From positions 3,782,001 to 3,846,000 of the forward strand of contig NZ_CP092074.1 of NCBI RefSeq assembly GCF_024138715.1: 64,000 nucleotides of DNA, in the 5' to 3' direction. The notes beneath the pieces are model-generated. The model was not told where the DNA came from, did no database searches, and saw only the letters and a program-made list of their open reading frames with translations. The first letter of the stretch is position 1. Each line of letters begins with the position of its first letter. A program made the position numbers and the translations under genes. Origin of the DNA: Emticicia sp. 21SJ11W-3 (GTDB lineage: Bacteria > Bacteroidota > Bacteroidia > Cytophagales > Spirosomataceae). Shown here in pieces: positions 54,167 to 62,828 of this stretch.

Positions 54167-56302
54167 TTATTGTTTAATATCAGTACCTAGTCTCTGCAGA
54201 TAAGCAATCAGTGCTACTATTTCCTTATCGCCGCTTGTTTTAATTTTGGCATCAGCCAGACGCTTCGCAATTTCTGCAGCTTGTTTTTCTGCATCAGCAA
54301 CCGCAATGTTTTCATAACCTTCCGGATACGGCACACCCAGGGTACGCATGGCTTTAATTTTTGACGGAATCATCTCTTTATCGTAATCGTTTTCAAGCAA
54401 CCACGGGTAAGGAGGCATAATTGAACCGGGCGACATAGTGGTAGGGTCCATCATGTGGTTATAGTGCCAGCTGTCGGGGTATTTTTTACCAACACGGTGC
54501 AAGTCCGGCCCGGTACGTTTAGAACCCCACAGGAACGGGTGGTCATACACAAACTCACCGGCTTTAGAGTACTCGCCGTAGCGTTCGGTTTCTGAACGGA
54601 ACGGACGAACCATCTGCGAGTGACAGCCCACACAACCTTCTTTGATGTAGATATCGCGGCCTTCCAGTTCAAGCGGTGTGTAAGGTTTCACTGCCGCAAT
54701 AGTAGGTACGTTAGAGTCTATCAGCGCAGTAGGCACAAACTCTACCACCCCGCCAATAGCCACGGCTATAATTGCCAAAGCTGTAAAAACAACCGGTTTA
54801 CGCTCTAAAACTGAGTGCCAGCCGCCACCTACAACTTTTACGTGTTTTTCAAGCGCTGGTGCCTCGCCGTATTCTACCGCAACAAAAGTTCCTTGTTTGG
54901 CTGTCTGAATCAGGTTATATATCATTACCAGCGTACCAATCAGATACATGGTACCACCCACGGCTCTGATCATATACAGAGGTACAATCTGTGTAACGGT
55001 TTCAAGGAAGTTAGGGTAAGCAAGGAACCCATCTTGTGTAAACTCTTTCCACATTAAACTTTGTGTGAAACCCGCCCAGTACATAGGCAACGCATAAAAT
55101 ATAATACCTAATGTACCTAACCAGAAGTGCGTATTGGTTAATCCTTTAGAGTAAAGCTGGGTTTTATACATACGTGGTATCAGATAATAAAGGATACCGA
55201 ATATCATGAAACCGTTCCAGCCAAGGGCACCAACGTGCACGTGGGCGATGGTCCAGTCTGTAAAGTGCGAAATAGCATTCACGTTTTTCAAAGACAACAT
55301 CGGGCCTTCAAAAGTAGCCATACCATAGGCAGTTACTGCTACCACAAAGAATTTAAGAACCGGGTCTTCACGAACTTTGTCCCAGGCGCCGCGCAAGGTA
55401 AGCAAACCATTAAGCATACCACCCCATGATGGCGCAATAAGCATAATTGAGAACACCGTACCAAGGCTTTGTGCCCAGTCTGGTAATGAAGAGTACAACA
55501 AGTGGTGAGGCCCCGCCCAGATATAAATAAATATGAGCGACCAGAAGTGGATAATTGATAACTTATATGAATATACGGGTCTGTTGGCTGCCTTAGGCAG
55601 GAAGTAGTACATTAAACCCAGATAAGGCGTGGTGAGGAAGAACGCAACCGCGTTGTGGCCGTACCACCATTGTACCAGGGCATCTTGCACCCCGGCGTAT
55701 AGCGAATAGCTTTTGGTTAATGAAATTGGCAACTCAAAAGAGTTTACAATGTGTAGCAAAGCAACCGTAACCACAGTGGCTATGTAAAACCAAACAGCTA
55801 CATACATGTGGCGCTCGCGGCGGCGTATAATAGTGCCAAACATATTAATGGCAAATACTACCCATATTAAAGCAATGGCAATGTCTATTGGCCATTCCAG
55901 CTCGGCGTATTCTTTACTGGTTGTTATACCAAGAGGAAGCGTAATAGCCGCTGCCAGAATAATAAGCTGCCAGCCCCAGAAGTGTATCCACGATAGCGCC
56001 TTGCTGAACATGGCGGTTTTAAGCAGCCTGGGCATAGAGTAGTAAATACCTGCAAACATGGCATTACCTACAAAGGCAAAAATAATGGCATTGGTGTGTA
56101 AAGGTCTTAACCGCCCAAAGGTAACGTGGGGGGTTTCAAAATTGGCTCCAGGCCAAAAGAGTTGTACAGCCAGGGTTAAGCCGGCTAACATGCCAACCAA
56201 ACCAAAAATGACCGTTACAACAAGAAAGGCTTTGACGATTTTATTATCATATTCAAATCGTTCTAATGTCCCAACTGACTCGGGCTGCGTAATATGCTGC
56301 AT
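54167..56302 (-). CDS. ccoNO: Fused CcoN-CcoO catalytic subunit of cbb3-type cytochrome c oxidase
   Basis: 711 aa. The N-terminal ~470 residues are subunit I with about 12 helices. Heme and CuB ligands are visible: HTNAIIFAF (low-spin heme His), WWYGHNAVAF (CuB His), WAGPHHLL (CuB His pair), and HFTDWTIAHVHVG (two heme His). The C-terminal ~200 residues are CcoO: one anchor helix near 505-527, then heme c at CVGCHSQMVRP (~557-561) and a Met-ligand region (PTTMSPGSIMPPYPW). Separate ccoN and ccoO genes are usual in proteobacteria; the fused form is typical of Bacteroidota. It reduces oxygen to water with high affinity and pumps protons. First gene of the structural operon. Confidence 0.96.
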   Translation of the reverse strand: MQHITQPESVGTLERFEYDNKIVKAFLVVTVIFGLVGMLAGLTLAVQLFWPGANFETPHVTFGRLRPLHTNAIIFAFVGNAMFAGIYYSMPRLLKTAMFSKALSWIHFWGWQLIILAAAITLPLGITTSKEYAELEWPIDIAIALIWVVFAINMFGTIIRRRERHMYVAVWFYIATVVTVALLHIVNSFELPISLTKSYSLYAGVQDALVQWWYGHNAVAFFLTTPYLGLMYYFLPKAANRPVYSYKLSIIHFWSLIFIYIWAGPHHLLYSSLPDWAQSLGTVFSIMLIAPSWGGMLNGLLTLRGAWDKVREDPVLKFFVVAVTAYGMATFEGPMLSLKNVNAISHFTDWTIAHVHVGALGWNGFMIFGILYYLIPRMYKTQLYSKGLTNTHFWLGTLGIIFYALPMYWAGFTQSLMWKEFTQDGFLAYPNFLETVTQIVPLYMIRAVGGTMYLIGTLVMIYNLIQTAKQGTFVAVEYGEAPALEKHVKVVGGGWHSVLERKPVVFTALAIIAVAIGGVVEFVPTALIDSNVPTIAAVKPYTPLELEGRDIYIKEGCVGCHSQMVRPFRSETERYGEYSKAGEFVYDHPFLWGSKRTGPDLHRVGKKYPDSWHYNHMMDPTTMSPGSIMPPYPWLLENDYDKEMIPSKIKAMRTLGVPYPEGYENIAVADAEKQAAEIAKRLADAKIKTSGDKEIVALIAYLQRLGTDIKQ

Positions 56303-56357
56303 AGTAAAATTAAGTTTAGAAACTTTGATGGCGTAAAATTACTTTCGGCACTATGCT

Positions 56358-56392
56358 GAAAACATGACATAGGCTTTAAGAAAACATGACAT
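56358..56392 (-). promoter_or_regulatory. Phased 13-bp direct repeat upstream of ccoNO (candidate operator)
   Basis: GAAAACATGACAT occurs exactly at 56358-56370 and 56380-56392 (plus-strand reading), period 22 bp, about two helical turns. In the ccoNO direction this is ATGTCATGTTTTC twice. The gene-proximal copy ends about 17 nt upstream of TAATTTTA (7/8 match to the -7 box), so it would overlap the -33 region, as class II activator sites do. Confidence 0.6.
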
Positions 56393-56426
56393 TAATCATA
56401 ATTCAGGCGGGGTAGTATTTCCCGGC

Positions 56427-56819
56427 CTAATCAATGCCTTCGGTATCTGAATTAGCAATAAAAGCCCTGAATCTGGCTTTCACGCTGCGGTAGTCCTGCT
56501 CAAAATAATCCATCCTTTCTCTGAAATAGCTCTGGTCCAGCCTTTGCTCTTTATCAAGAATGTTATCTTCCTGTACGCCCACAGCCAACCCCTTTTCAAT
56601 GTCAGTCAGTTCGGTCGATAACTGTTTAATAAGCCTTTCGAAATGATGAAACTGGTTTATGAACCACTCCTGCCTGTTATTGAGCTCTTTGTTGTCAAGG
56701 GTGTCAATTTCCTGTACTACGGTCAGAAAAAAATCTGTTTCCTTTTGCATCATTTCCAGTTCATTGCGCCATATCCTGTTCTGAAAATGACTATGGCTTA
56801 GTTCTGAGTACTTTTTCAT
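56427..56819 (-). CDS. Hypothetical coiled-coil protein upstream of ccoNO
   Basis: 130 aa, soluble, rich in Glu, Gln, Asp and aromatic residues. Two or three long amphipathic helices (about 10-60 and 60-125) suggest a coiled-coil bundle. No Cys-pair, heme or metal motif. It lies between the USP and ccoNO genes on the same strand with the direct-repeat control region immediately downstream. Family not recognised. Confidence 0.6.
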   Translation of the reverse strand: MKKYSELSHSHFQNRIWRNELEMMQKETDFFLTVVQEIDTLDNKELNNRQEWFINQFHHFERLIKQLSTELTDIEKGLAVGVQEDNILDKEQRLDQSYFRERMDYFEQDYRSVKARFRAFIANSDTEGID

Positions 56820-56936
56820 TGTCTGGTGTGTTTAAATATTTGAATGATTCAGGTAGATTTTCAGACCTGAAAATGGTCTGTTTTATTTATAGAATATCTT
56901 TTTTTGAAAGGGCTTCTCCGCTGGCAGGTTTTTAGT

Positions 56937-56974
56937 AAAAGCCCCTTTGCCTTTAGCAGACAAAGGGGCCTTTT
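56937..56974 (-). terminator. Terminator downstream of the universal stress protein gene
   Basis: GCCCCTTTG (56941-56949) and CAAAGGGGC (56961-56969) form a perfect 9-bp stem with an 11-nt loop. On the minus strand a U-run follows (AAAA at 56937-56940 on the plus strand). It separates USP from the coiled-coil gene. Confidence 0.7.
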
Positions 56975-57049
56975 CTGGCTGATATCAAGGCTAAGCCGGG
57001 CTTTATTTTACCAGAATGGCCGGCCTGATTGTGCTGACCCTGCCATATT

Positions 57050-57913
57050 TTAAAAAGTAACTACTTCATGTTCTGGCACTGTAACGTTCGCTTCGTCATA
57101 AATACTAAACAATGGTATGGTTGGGTTATAGGCAAACCGGCGGGTAACTGAACGGTTAAACAGCACATCAAAAAATGTATGGCGGCGTGTAACCATTACC
57201 AGCATATCTACCTCGTGGTTATTCAGATACTCAATTATTCCTTCCTCAGCCGTATCACCTATTATCTGATAATCCACCAGATTCACGCCTTTAAAATAAT
57301 CATGGTATTCGTATCTGGTAAGACTGTTTATATCTGTCGGAACCTGGTTTTCTTTCAATACATTCAATAAAGTAAGCGTAGCGTTATTGTTAATCAGCAA
57401 CGCTTTCAGTTCGTCCAGCTCATGAAAAGACTGCACAGGTTTGTAGTCAACCGCAAGCACCACATTTCTTACTGGTCTTATTTCAGATTTAACGGGTACT
57501 ACAATAGAATTGGTCATTACGTTTCTTACCACATCGGTAGCAGTACTGCCAAATAGAATGTCATTACCCTTGCCTGTAGCGCCTACCACTACAAAATCAT
57601 ACTGATTTTTCTGGTTAAGCACCTGAATGGCACTACCCGGCGATGTTGGCATCAAATCTGTTTTAAATGTATGTATCTTGCGGGTATCCCATTGTTTTAC
57701 TTCTTCCAGATGCTCCAGGATTTCTTCTTTGGCACGGGAGAACAACTCTTCTATCATTGAATACGCAATTTCAGGAGACCCTCCTGTCGGAAAAGTATCG
57801 TAAGCATGCATCAGCGTAAACTCGCAGGGAGTATCGCCAAACAATTGAATGGCGTATCGTATGGCCTTTTCTGAAGCTTTCGAGAAATCGGTCGGAAGAA
57901 GTACTTTTTTCAT
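57050..57913 (-). CDS. Tandem-domain universal stress protein
   Basis: 287 aa with two Usp domains (about 1-145 and 148-280). The first has LLPTDFSKASEKAIRYAIQ and the ATP-binding-like loop GATGKGNDILFGSTATDVVRN; the second has VVLAVDY at its start and VTRRHTFFDVLFNRSVTRRF near its end. Universal stress proteins help cells cope with oxygen or energy stress. Located between the oxidase operon and the ccoI-S group, so oxygen-related regulation is plausible. Confidence 0.93.
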   Translation of the reverse strand: MKKVLLPTDFSKASEKAIRYAIQLFGDTPCEFTLMHAYDTFPTGGSPEIAYSMIEELFSRAKEEILEHLEEVKQWDTRKIHTFKTDLMPTSPGSAIQVLNQKNQYDFVVVGATGKGNDILFGSTATDVVRNVMTNSIVVPVKSEIRPVRNVVLAVDYKPVQSFHELDELKALLINNNATLTLLNVLKENQVPTDINSLTRYEYHDYFKGVNLVDYQIIGDTAEEGIIEYLNNHEVDMLVMVTRRHTFFDVLFNRSVTRRFAYNPTIPLFSIYDEANVTVPEHEVVTF

Positions 57914-58007
57914 GATGGTTGAAATTTATTTTAACGAAACAAAGCTATATCAGCCATCATCATTTTTTTATGAGCGTATATAGGTACAAACATGATTGAT
58001 GTCAGAA

Positions 58008-58036
58008 AAAAAAGACAGGCAAAACCTGTCTTTTTT
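58008..58036. terminator. Bidirectional intrinsic terminator
   Basis: AAAAAAGACAGG (58008-58019) and CCTGTCTTTTTT (58025-58036) form a perfect 12-bp stem with a 5-nt loop and U-runs on both strands. It ends the transcript of the 282-aa gene about 75 bp after its stop at 58111. Confidence 0.85.
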
Positions 58037-58110
58037 CAGCATTTGAACCTAAATACTTTACCCTAGCAAATTAAAAAACTGCCTTATACCTTAACAAAAC
58101 TGACAGTTTT

Positions 58111-58959
58111 TTAATTTTTTATAAATTGTTGCGTAATGCCCGGGGCTTCTGCTATTTTTTCGCATCCGCGGTTATTAAGGCGGTTTGCAAAGCAAGGCAC
58201 TAATACTTTTTCAATTTCTTCTATTCTGAATTTCAGTAGCACACCTCTGGTGTTATTCATCATGTCGTTGTTCAGATACACCACCAGCATATTTTTATCA
58301 AGACCTATCTGTCTGGTATAGGCTTTCCAGTCGCTCACCAGATTCTGCTTTAGTTTTTTTACCCGGTTTTCAATCAGGCTATAAAATATCTTCTGCGATT
58401 TTTCATCCTGATTAATGATATCGCTTTCCTGCAAAAAACGCTTGCCTCTCAGGTCATATATCTCCCAGTCCTGATTTTCAAGACAATAGCTTCTTTCAGT
58501 TTTGCAGTTACCCTCATGCAGATAAAAACCCAGAAAATCGTTCTTCAGGTAGCTCACCCGGGTTGATTTATAGAAATAATGATACAGCTCAAAATCATAG
58601 CATTCTTTGTCTCCTTCACAATTTCCGAAGGCGGTCATACCAGACAACCAATCGTTCAGAAAATCCTGAGTCCGAATGTCAAGCATTCCGTCCAGCACTG
58701 CGTGAGACGTTTTCCAGGTGCAGTCAATGTCATCTTCCCGTTGCACATACTTTACGTTTTTTACGGTTATCTGTGCTTTATTGTTTATGAATTTCTCTGT
58801 TTCCGGAATCCCCGCAAAATCAACCTGCGCCTCACAATTACGTGCAACAAAGAATAGAATCACCAACAATATAACACCGGCTAACGCCCCGGACTCAAGG
58901 ACAAACACAATAGATTTACGAACGTATGCAATCAGGTTTCTATGTACTTTTGTTTTCAT
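58111..58959 (-). CDS. Membrane-anchored or secreted hypothetical protein
   Basis: 282 aa. A hydrophobic helix at about residues 20-40 (after a basic N-terminus) exports the rest. The mature part is rich in Cys (about 9), including DCTW, NCEGDKECYD and CKTERSYC, in pairs that suggest disulfides outside the cytoplasm. A helical C-terminal region ends in a Cys/Arg segment. No known family recognised; the charged pattern has some likeness to RsiV/DUF3298-type proteins but this is weak. It lies 60 bp after ccoS on the same strand. Confidence 0.65.
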   Translation of the reverse strand: MKTKVHRNLIAYVRKSIVFVLESGALAGVILLVILFFVARNCEAQVDFAGIPETEKFINNKAQITVKNVKYVQREDDIDCTWKTSHAVLDGMLDIRTQDFLNDWLSGMTAFGNCEGDKECYDFELYHYFYKSTRVSYLKNDFLGFYLHEGNCKTERSYCLENQDWEIYDLRGKRFLQESDIINQDEKSQKIFYSLIENRVKKLKQNLVSDWKAYTRQIGLDKNMLVVYLNNDMMNNTRGVLLKFRIEEIEKVLVPCFANRLNNRGCEKIAEAPGITQQFIKN

Positions 58960-59019
58960 AGACAGGTTAAATTGATAAGCAAAACTAGGTAAGCGCTGCC
59001 AACCAAAATCTATTGTGCC

Positions 59020-59187
59020 TCATGAAACTTTATGATTTTCGGCAGGTTTTTCTTCATCAAACAAAATCCTTACCGAGGGCGTATAGGTGTCGTCAAACTG
59101 GCCATCGTTAGTAGCCCAGATAAACGAGAACAAGAAGCCGCCCGCTACCAGCAGGGCCGCCACAACCAGAAATATAATAACAGCCAT
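59020..59187 (-). CDS. ccoS: CcoS cbb3 oxidase assembly protein
   Basis: 55 aa, read directly from the gap beside ccoI: MAVIIFLVVAALLVAGGFLF, then SFIWATNDGQFDDTYTPSVR and a short acidic tail. One membrane helix followed by the FxWAxxxGQFDD segment is the CcoS signature. CcoS is needed for heme and copper insertion into the cbb3 oxidase. One base separates its start from the ccoI stop. Confidence 0.93.
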   Translation of the reverse strand: MAVIIFLVVAALLVAGGFLFSFIWATNDGQFDDTYTPSVRILFDEEKPAENHKVS

Positions 59188-59188
59188 T

Positions 59189-61594
59189 TTAAATCAGTTT
59201 TTTGATGCGTGCAAAGAGGTAGGTCATGCCTACGGCAAACAATACTACAGAAAGCGAGCTTAAGGGCATAAATATAGCTGCCATTACTGGTGATAACTGC
59301 CCCGAAACCGCCCAGCCAATACCTATAAAATTATAGACCAGCGACAACACAAAGCTGGCTTTTACAATATTAAGCGCCGTTTTACTAAAACGGAGAAAGT
59401 CGGTCAGCCTGTCAAACTTTGTGGCATCCAGAATGGCATCACAAGCCGGCGAAAACGCCTGCACGTCTTCGCTCAGGGCAATGCCCACATTACTTTGGCG
59501 CAAGGCTCCGGCGTCGTTCAGGCCGTCGCCAATCATTAGCACGTGGCGGCCAGTCTCCTGCTCTATTCTTATAAAATCAAGTTTATCCTGTGGTTTCTGA
59601 TTAAACAGCAAGCGGTTTTTATCAAAATAAGGGCTCAGGTTTTCTTTCTCTTCATCGTTATCGCCCGATAATAAAGCGAGCTTAAAGCCAGATTTCAACC
59701 GGGTCAACACTTCGCGCCAGTTTTTTCTATAATTGGCTTTGATGGTAAAATACCCCCGGTACTCCTTATTAATCTCTACATTTACCTGCCCGGTGCGCAG
59801 GGTATGGGTATGCAAACCTAAAAACTCTGCATTACCCAGCCTTATAAAATTACCGGCTACTGCCCCTTCAATACCCATGCCTTTTATTTCATTAAAATAG
59901 CTGATTTCGCCGCTTCCGGCACCAAGGTGGCGGCTTATCATTTTGCTCAGCGGGTGCACCGACTGTGCCGTTAGCTGGCTAACCCACCCTTTTTCTTCTT
60001 CGGTAAGTTGGCCGTCTTCAAAGTGCAGCTGGCCGTTTTTGTTTTCGGTAAGGGTTCCTGTTTTGTCAAACACCACCTCATTAATCTCTGTAAGCAGTTG
60101 AATTACATTCTGATTTTTAACAAAAAACTTATTGCGCCCAAAAATACCCATGGTGGTGTTCATGGTAAATGGCATTGATAGTGTCAGGGCACATGGGCAG
60201 GCCACCATCAGCACAGCGGTTACGCTTTTCCAAACAATATCAGGCTGTACATTGTACCAGTAAATGCCTGTTACAAGTGCAATCAGTAAAGTGGTATAGG
60301 TAAAATATTTACTAAAGGCATTGGCCAGATCTGTAGCAGGCGTCTTTTTTTCTTTTTTAAAGGCCTCGTTGTTCCATAATTCGGTCAGGTAGCTTTGCGA
60401 CACCTTCTTTTGCACGGCCAGTGTTACCTTTTCGCCAATCAGCCGGCCACCTGCATATATCAATTCGCCTTTCTCTTTTTTTATCGGTTCCGATTCCCCC
60501 GTTACAAAACTGTAATCAACGTAGGCTCGCTCCGACAGCAACAGCGTATCGGCCGGAATCAGCTCCTGATGGTGAATCTCCAGTACATCGCCTTTCTGAA
60601 CCTCAGTTACGTTTTTATAACCTCCGTTTACTTTTACTGCCAGCGGGAAATAAGATTTGTAGTTTCGTTCAAAAGACAGGTAGTTATAAGTTACCTGTTG
60701 TACCCATTTGCCGGTAAGCAGAAAAAAAACCAGCCCGGCTAGGCTATCCCAATACCCGGCTGAATGGTTAACGAAGGTCTCGAAACTACTGCGTACAAAC
60801 AAGGCTGTAATACCCAGCGCAATAGGAATATCTACGCTTAACACATGGGTTTTGTTCCGGATATTCTCTTTGATAGACACAATGGCGCCTTTCAGGTAAT
60901 CTGAAGCCCCAAAGAAAAACACCGGCAACGATAACAGAAAGTTGAGATACAGGAAAAACCTCTGATACGTGGCATCCACCAGGTTGTTTAAATCAAGCCG
61001 GAAATACTCCGGAAAACTCAACAGCATGATATTACCCATGCAAAAGCCCACCACCCCTATCTGCATAATCAGGCGGCGTTGCACACGGTTTTGCCCGGGC
61101 TGATGCTCAGCACTTTGCAGGTTTATCAGTGGCTCATAGCCCAGTGTTGCCAGTAGTTCCACTATGGTTTTCAGGCTTACTTTGGCTGGGTCATAGCTCA
61201 GCGACAGCTCCTTTTTCAGAAAATTGAGCCGGGCTGTAAATACCCCGTCCTGAATTTTGTTGAAGTTTTCTAACAACCATACGCAAGAACTACAATGAAT
61301 GGCCGGAACAAAAAGCGTAACCTTATGAATGGTCTCGCTGCTGAAATCAAGCAATTGCGCCTGAATTTTGTCGTCGGCCAGATAATCAAACCTGCCCTTA
61401 AAGTTAGCCGCTTTCAGGCTAACCCCGGCATGCTGGTTAAGGTCATAATAAGAACAAAGATTATTGTCTTGCAGTATCTCATAAACTGTTTTACAGCCAT
61501 GACAACAAAAGTGTTTGTCTTCCAACACAATCGGGCTGTCGGCACAATCTTCACCACAATGGTAGCACGTTGTTTTTGTTTCGTTCAGTGTCAT
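59189..61594 (-). CDS. ccoI: CcoI copper-translocating P1B-type ATPase
   Basis: 801 aa. The N-terminal metal-binding region has CYHCGED, FCCHGCKTVYEIL and the HMA-domain motif CSSCVWLLENF. Eight membrane helices follow. Motifs in order: TGES phosphatase site (VTGESEPI), CPC in span 6 (VACPCALTLS, ~468), DKTGTL phosphorylation site (~510), and GDGLNDAGAL hinge (~690). This is the FixI/CcoI-type ATPase that exports copper for cbb3 assembly. It lies upstream of ccoS and 19 bp downstream of a fatty-acid desaturase gene. Confidence 0.95.
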   Translation of the reverse strand: MTLNETKTTCYHCGEDCADSPIVLEDKHFCCHGCKTVYEILQDNNLCSYYDLNQHAGVSLKAANFKGRFDYLADDKIQAQLLDFSSETIHKVTLFVPAIHCSSCVWLLENFNKIQDGVFTARLNFLKKELSLSYDPAKVSLKTIVELLATLGYEPLINLQSAEHQPGQNRVQRRLIMQIGVVGFCMGNIMLLSFPEYFRLDLNNLVDATYQRFFLYLNFLLSLPVFFFGASDYLKGAIVSIKENIRNKTHVLSVDIPIALGITALFVRSSFETFVNHSAGYWDSLAGLVFFLLTGKWVQQVTYNYLSFERNYKSYFPLAVKVNGGYKNVTEVQKGDVLEIHHQELIPADTLLLSERAYVDYSFVTGESEPIKKEKGELIYAGGRLIGEKVTLAVQKKVSQSYLTELWNNEAFKKEKKTPATDLANAFSKYFTYTTLLIALVTGIYWYNVQPDIVWKSVTAVLMVACPCALTLSMPFTMNTTMGIFGRNKFFVKNQNVIQLLTEINEVVFDKTGTLTENKNGQLHFEDGQLTEEEKGWVSQLTAQSVHPLSKMISRHLGAGSGEISYFNEIKGMGIEGAVAGNFIRLGNAEFLGLHTHTLRTGQVNVEINKEYRGYFTIKANYRKNWREVLTRLKSGFKLALLSGDNDEEKENLSPYFDKNRLLFNQKPQDKLDFIRIEQETGRHVLMIGDGLNDAGALRQSNVGIALSEDVQAFSPACDAILDATKFDRLTDFLRFSKTALNIVKASFVLSLVYNFIGIGWAVSGQLSPVMAAIFMPLSSLSVVLFAVGMTYLFARIKKLI

Positions 61595-61613
61595 AGCTGT
61601 ATCGTTTATCAGA

Positions 61614-62360
61614 CTACATATAGTTCAGGTCGTTGTTCAGTTTCAGCTTCACAATTTTAAGTTTGTTCAGCAGCAGAATAATTGGGTACGTAGGGTCAAA
61701 CTCATGCCATTTTACGCCGAAGTTCGCCCTACCGCCCAATTTATGATGGTTGTTGTGGTAAGATTCGCCCATCATCAGAAAATCAAAGGGCAACAGATTT
61801 CTTGCGGTGTCGTTCACCTTAAAGTTGGTGTAGCCATATTTATGTGCAAACCAGTTAATAATAACCCCGTGCACCGGGCCCATCAGGTAATGGATCGGCA
61901 ACAACAGATACTCCCAGGCACTGGTTGCAAAATACATATAAAACAAGGTATACAATACCCCCCAGCCTATTCTCGACACCCAGGCGTCACCCAGGCGCTC
62001 CATAAACATCCAGTTAGGTACACCTTTCTTAAACTTGGGCTCAATGTTGGCTTTGTCGTTCAGAATATCGTTATAGTAATTTTTGGTTTTCCACATCATG
62101 TGAAACAAGTTATCTGAGTAGCTCGGCGAATGCGGGTCTTGCTCGGTGTCGGCATAAGCATGGTGCAGGCGGTGCATAATACCGTAAGCTTTAGGGCTGA
62201 GAAACGACGACCCCTGTGTTACATACGTAACCACGTAGAAAAACCTCTCCCAACCCTTCGTCATCGTAAACATCTGGTGGGCAGCATAGCGGTGTAAAAA
62301 GAAAGTTTGTGAAAACAATGATAGGTACCAGTGGGCCAGGAAAAAAATTAAGATTGCCAT
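61614..62360 (-). CDS. Membrane fatty-acid (acyl-CoA) desaturase
   Basis: 248 aa with about 4 membrane spans. The three His boxes are visible: HRYAAH near residue 23, HRLHHAYAD near 65-73, and ESYHNNHH near 200-207. Such di-iron enzymes insert a double bond using oxygen and electrons. The gene is first in a unit with ccoI and ccoS, 19 bp from ccoI, and is preceded by a promoter-like sequence at 62386-62413. Coupling oxygen-dependent lipid desaturation with an oxidase copper pump suggests a shared response to oxygen; this is inference. Confidence 0.92.
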   Translation of the reverse strand: MAILIFFLAHWYLSLFSQTFFLHRYAAHQMFTMTKGWERFFYVVTYVTQGSSFLSPKAYGIMHRLHHAYADTEQDPHSPSYSDNLFHMMWKTKNYYNDILNDKANIEPKFKKGVPNWMFMERLGDAWVSRIGWGVLYTLFYMYFATSAWEYLLLPIHYLMGPVHGVIINWFAHKYGYTNFKVNDTARNLLPFDFLMMGESYHNNHHKLGGRANFGVKWHEFDPTYPIILLLNKLKIVKLKLNNDLNYM

Positions 62361-62385
62361 TAAGAATTGTGGTTATTTTAAAGCC

Positions 62386-62413
62386 CAAAATTAGGTATCG
62401 TTCCAAACCACAA
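62386..62413 (-). promoter_or_regulatory. Bacteroidota-type promoter for desaturase-ccoI-ccoS
   Basis: On the minus strand TTG (62411-62413), a 17-nt spacer, then TAATTTTG (62386-62393), an exact match to TAnnTTTG. Start of transcription near 62379 would leave a leader of about 20 nt. Confidence 0.5.
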
Positions 62414-62490
62414 TTATGACCAAACGCCAATAAAAAAACTGATAGATATCATTTTTTTTAGAAGCCGATTCAAAATCTGAATCCAGAAAT

Positions 62491-62520
62491 TTTGCTAAAC
62501 GGTAGAAAACATTATTTTTG
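62491..62520 (+). promoter_or_regulatory. Bacteroidota-type promoter for the TlpA-like gene
   Basis: TTTG (62491-62494), an 18-nt spacer, then TATTTTTG (62513-62520), an exact match to TAnnTTTG. The same spacer length is seen in the MFS promoter at 7018. The leader to the 62829 start would be about 300 nt and includes the tiny frame at 62572. Confidence 0.5.
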
Positions 62521-62571
62521 TAGTACCAATGTTCAATTAAACTTATTGCTGGTTTTTAAACCATTCAACAC

Positions 62572-62670
62572 ATGAAAAACCTTAAACTTTTTTCTGGCTG
62601 CTTTACCGGCTTTGGTCGCAGCCTTTGCCTGCCTGCATTTATACTGCACAAACATTTTATGATGGCTTAG
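62572..62670 (+). other. Tiny frame, possible frameshifted signal peptide
   Basis: ATG at 62572 gives 32 codons (MKNLKLFSGCF...). Removing one base from the six-T run near 62586-62591 gives LFLAALPALVAAFACLHLYC, a good Sec signal with Cys, then a stop. It may be a degraded lipoprotein start, a leader peptide, or chance. Confidence 0.2.
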
Positions 62671-62828
62671 CCAAAGTAATAATTGACTGAAAGGCCCGTT
62701 GACGCTCTTAAACTTATTCATTTTAAGGCTTTATTAGTCTTCCGGCTATTGTACGCCTATTCGGCAGAGTAGGTTAGTTCAACTTACTATACCATTCCAT
62801 AAACTAACAATGTTCAAAACTAACTTTT

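Larger units (their letters stand above)
62361..62828. other. Intergenic region with divergent promoters, 468 bp
   Basis: Between the desaturase and TlpA-like genes, which diverge. It holds one promoter-like sequence on each strand (listed separately) and a 32-codon frame at 62572 that reads like a signal peptide if one base is removed from a run of six T. The rest shows no clear gene; the opposing 62-codon frame over 62533-62721 is Lys-rich and not supported. Confidence 0.4.

Noticed and set aside
56340-56400. FNR-type TTGA-N6-TCAA box upstream of ccoNO
   Set aside because: No matching half sites; the notable feature there is the 13-bp direct repeat, which does not fit that consensus.
62533-62721. 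62-codon minus-strand frame
   Set aside because: Lys-rich, lies in a promoter-containing gap, with no start signal and no recognisable domain.
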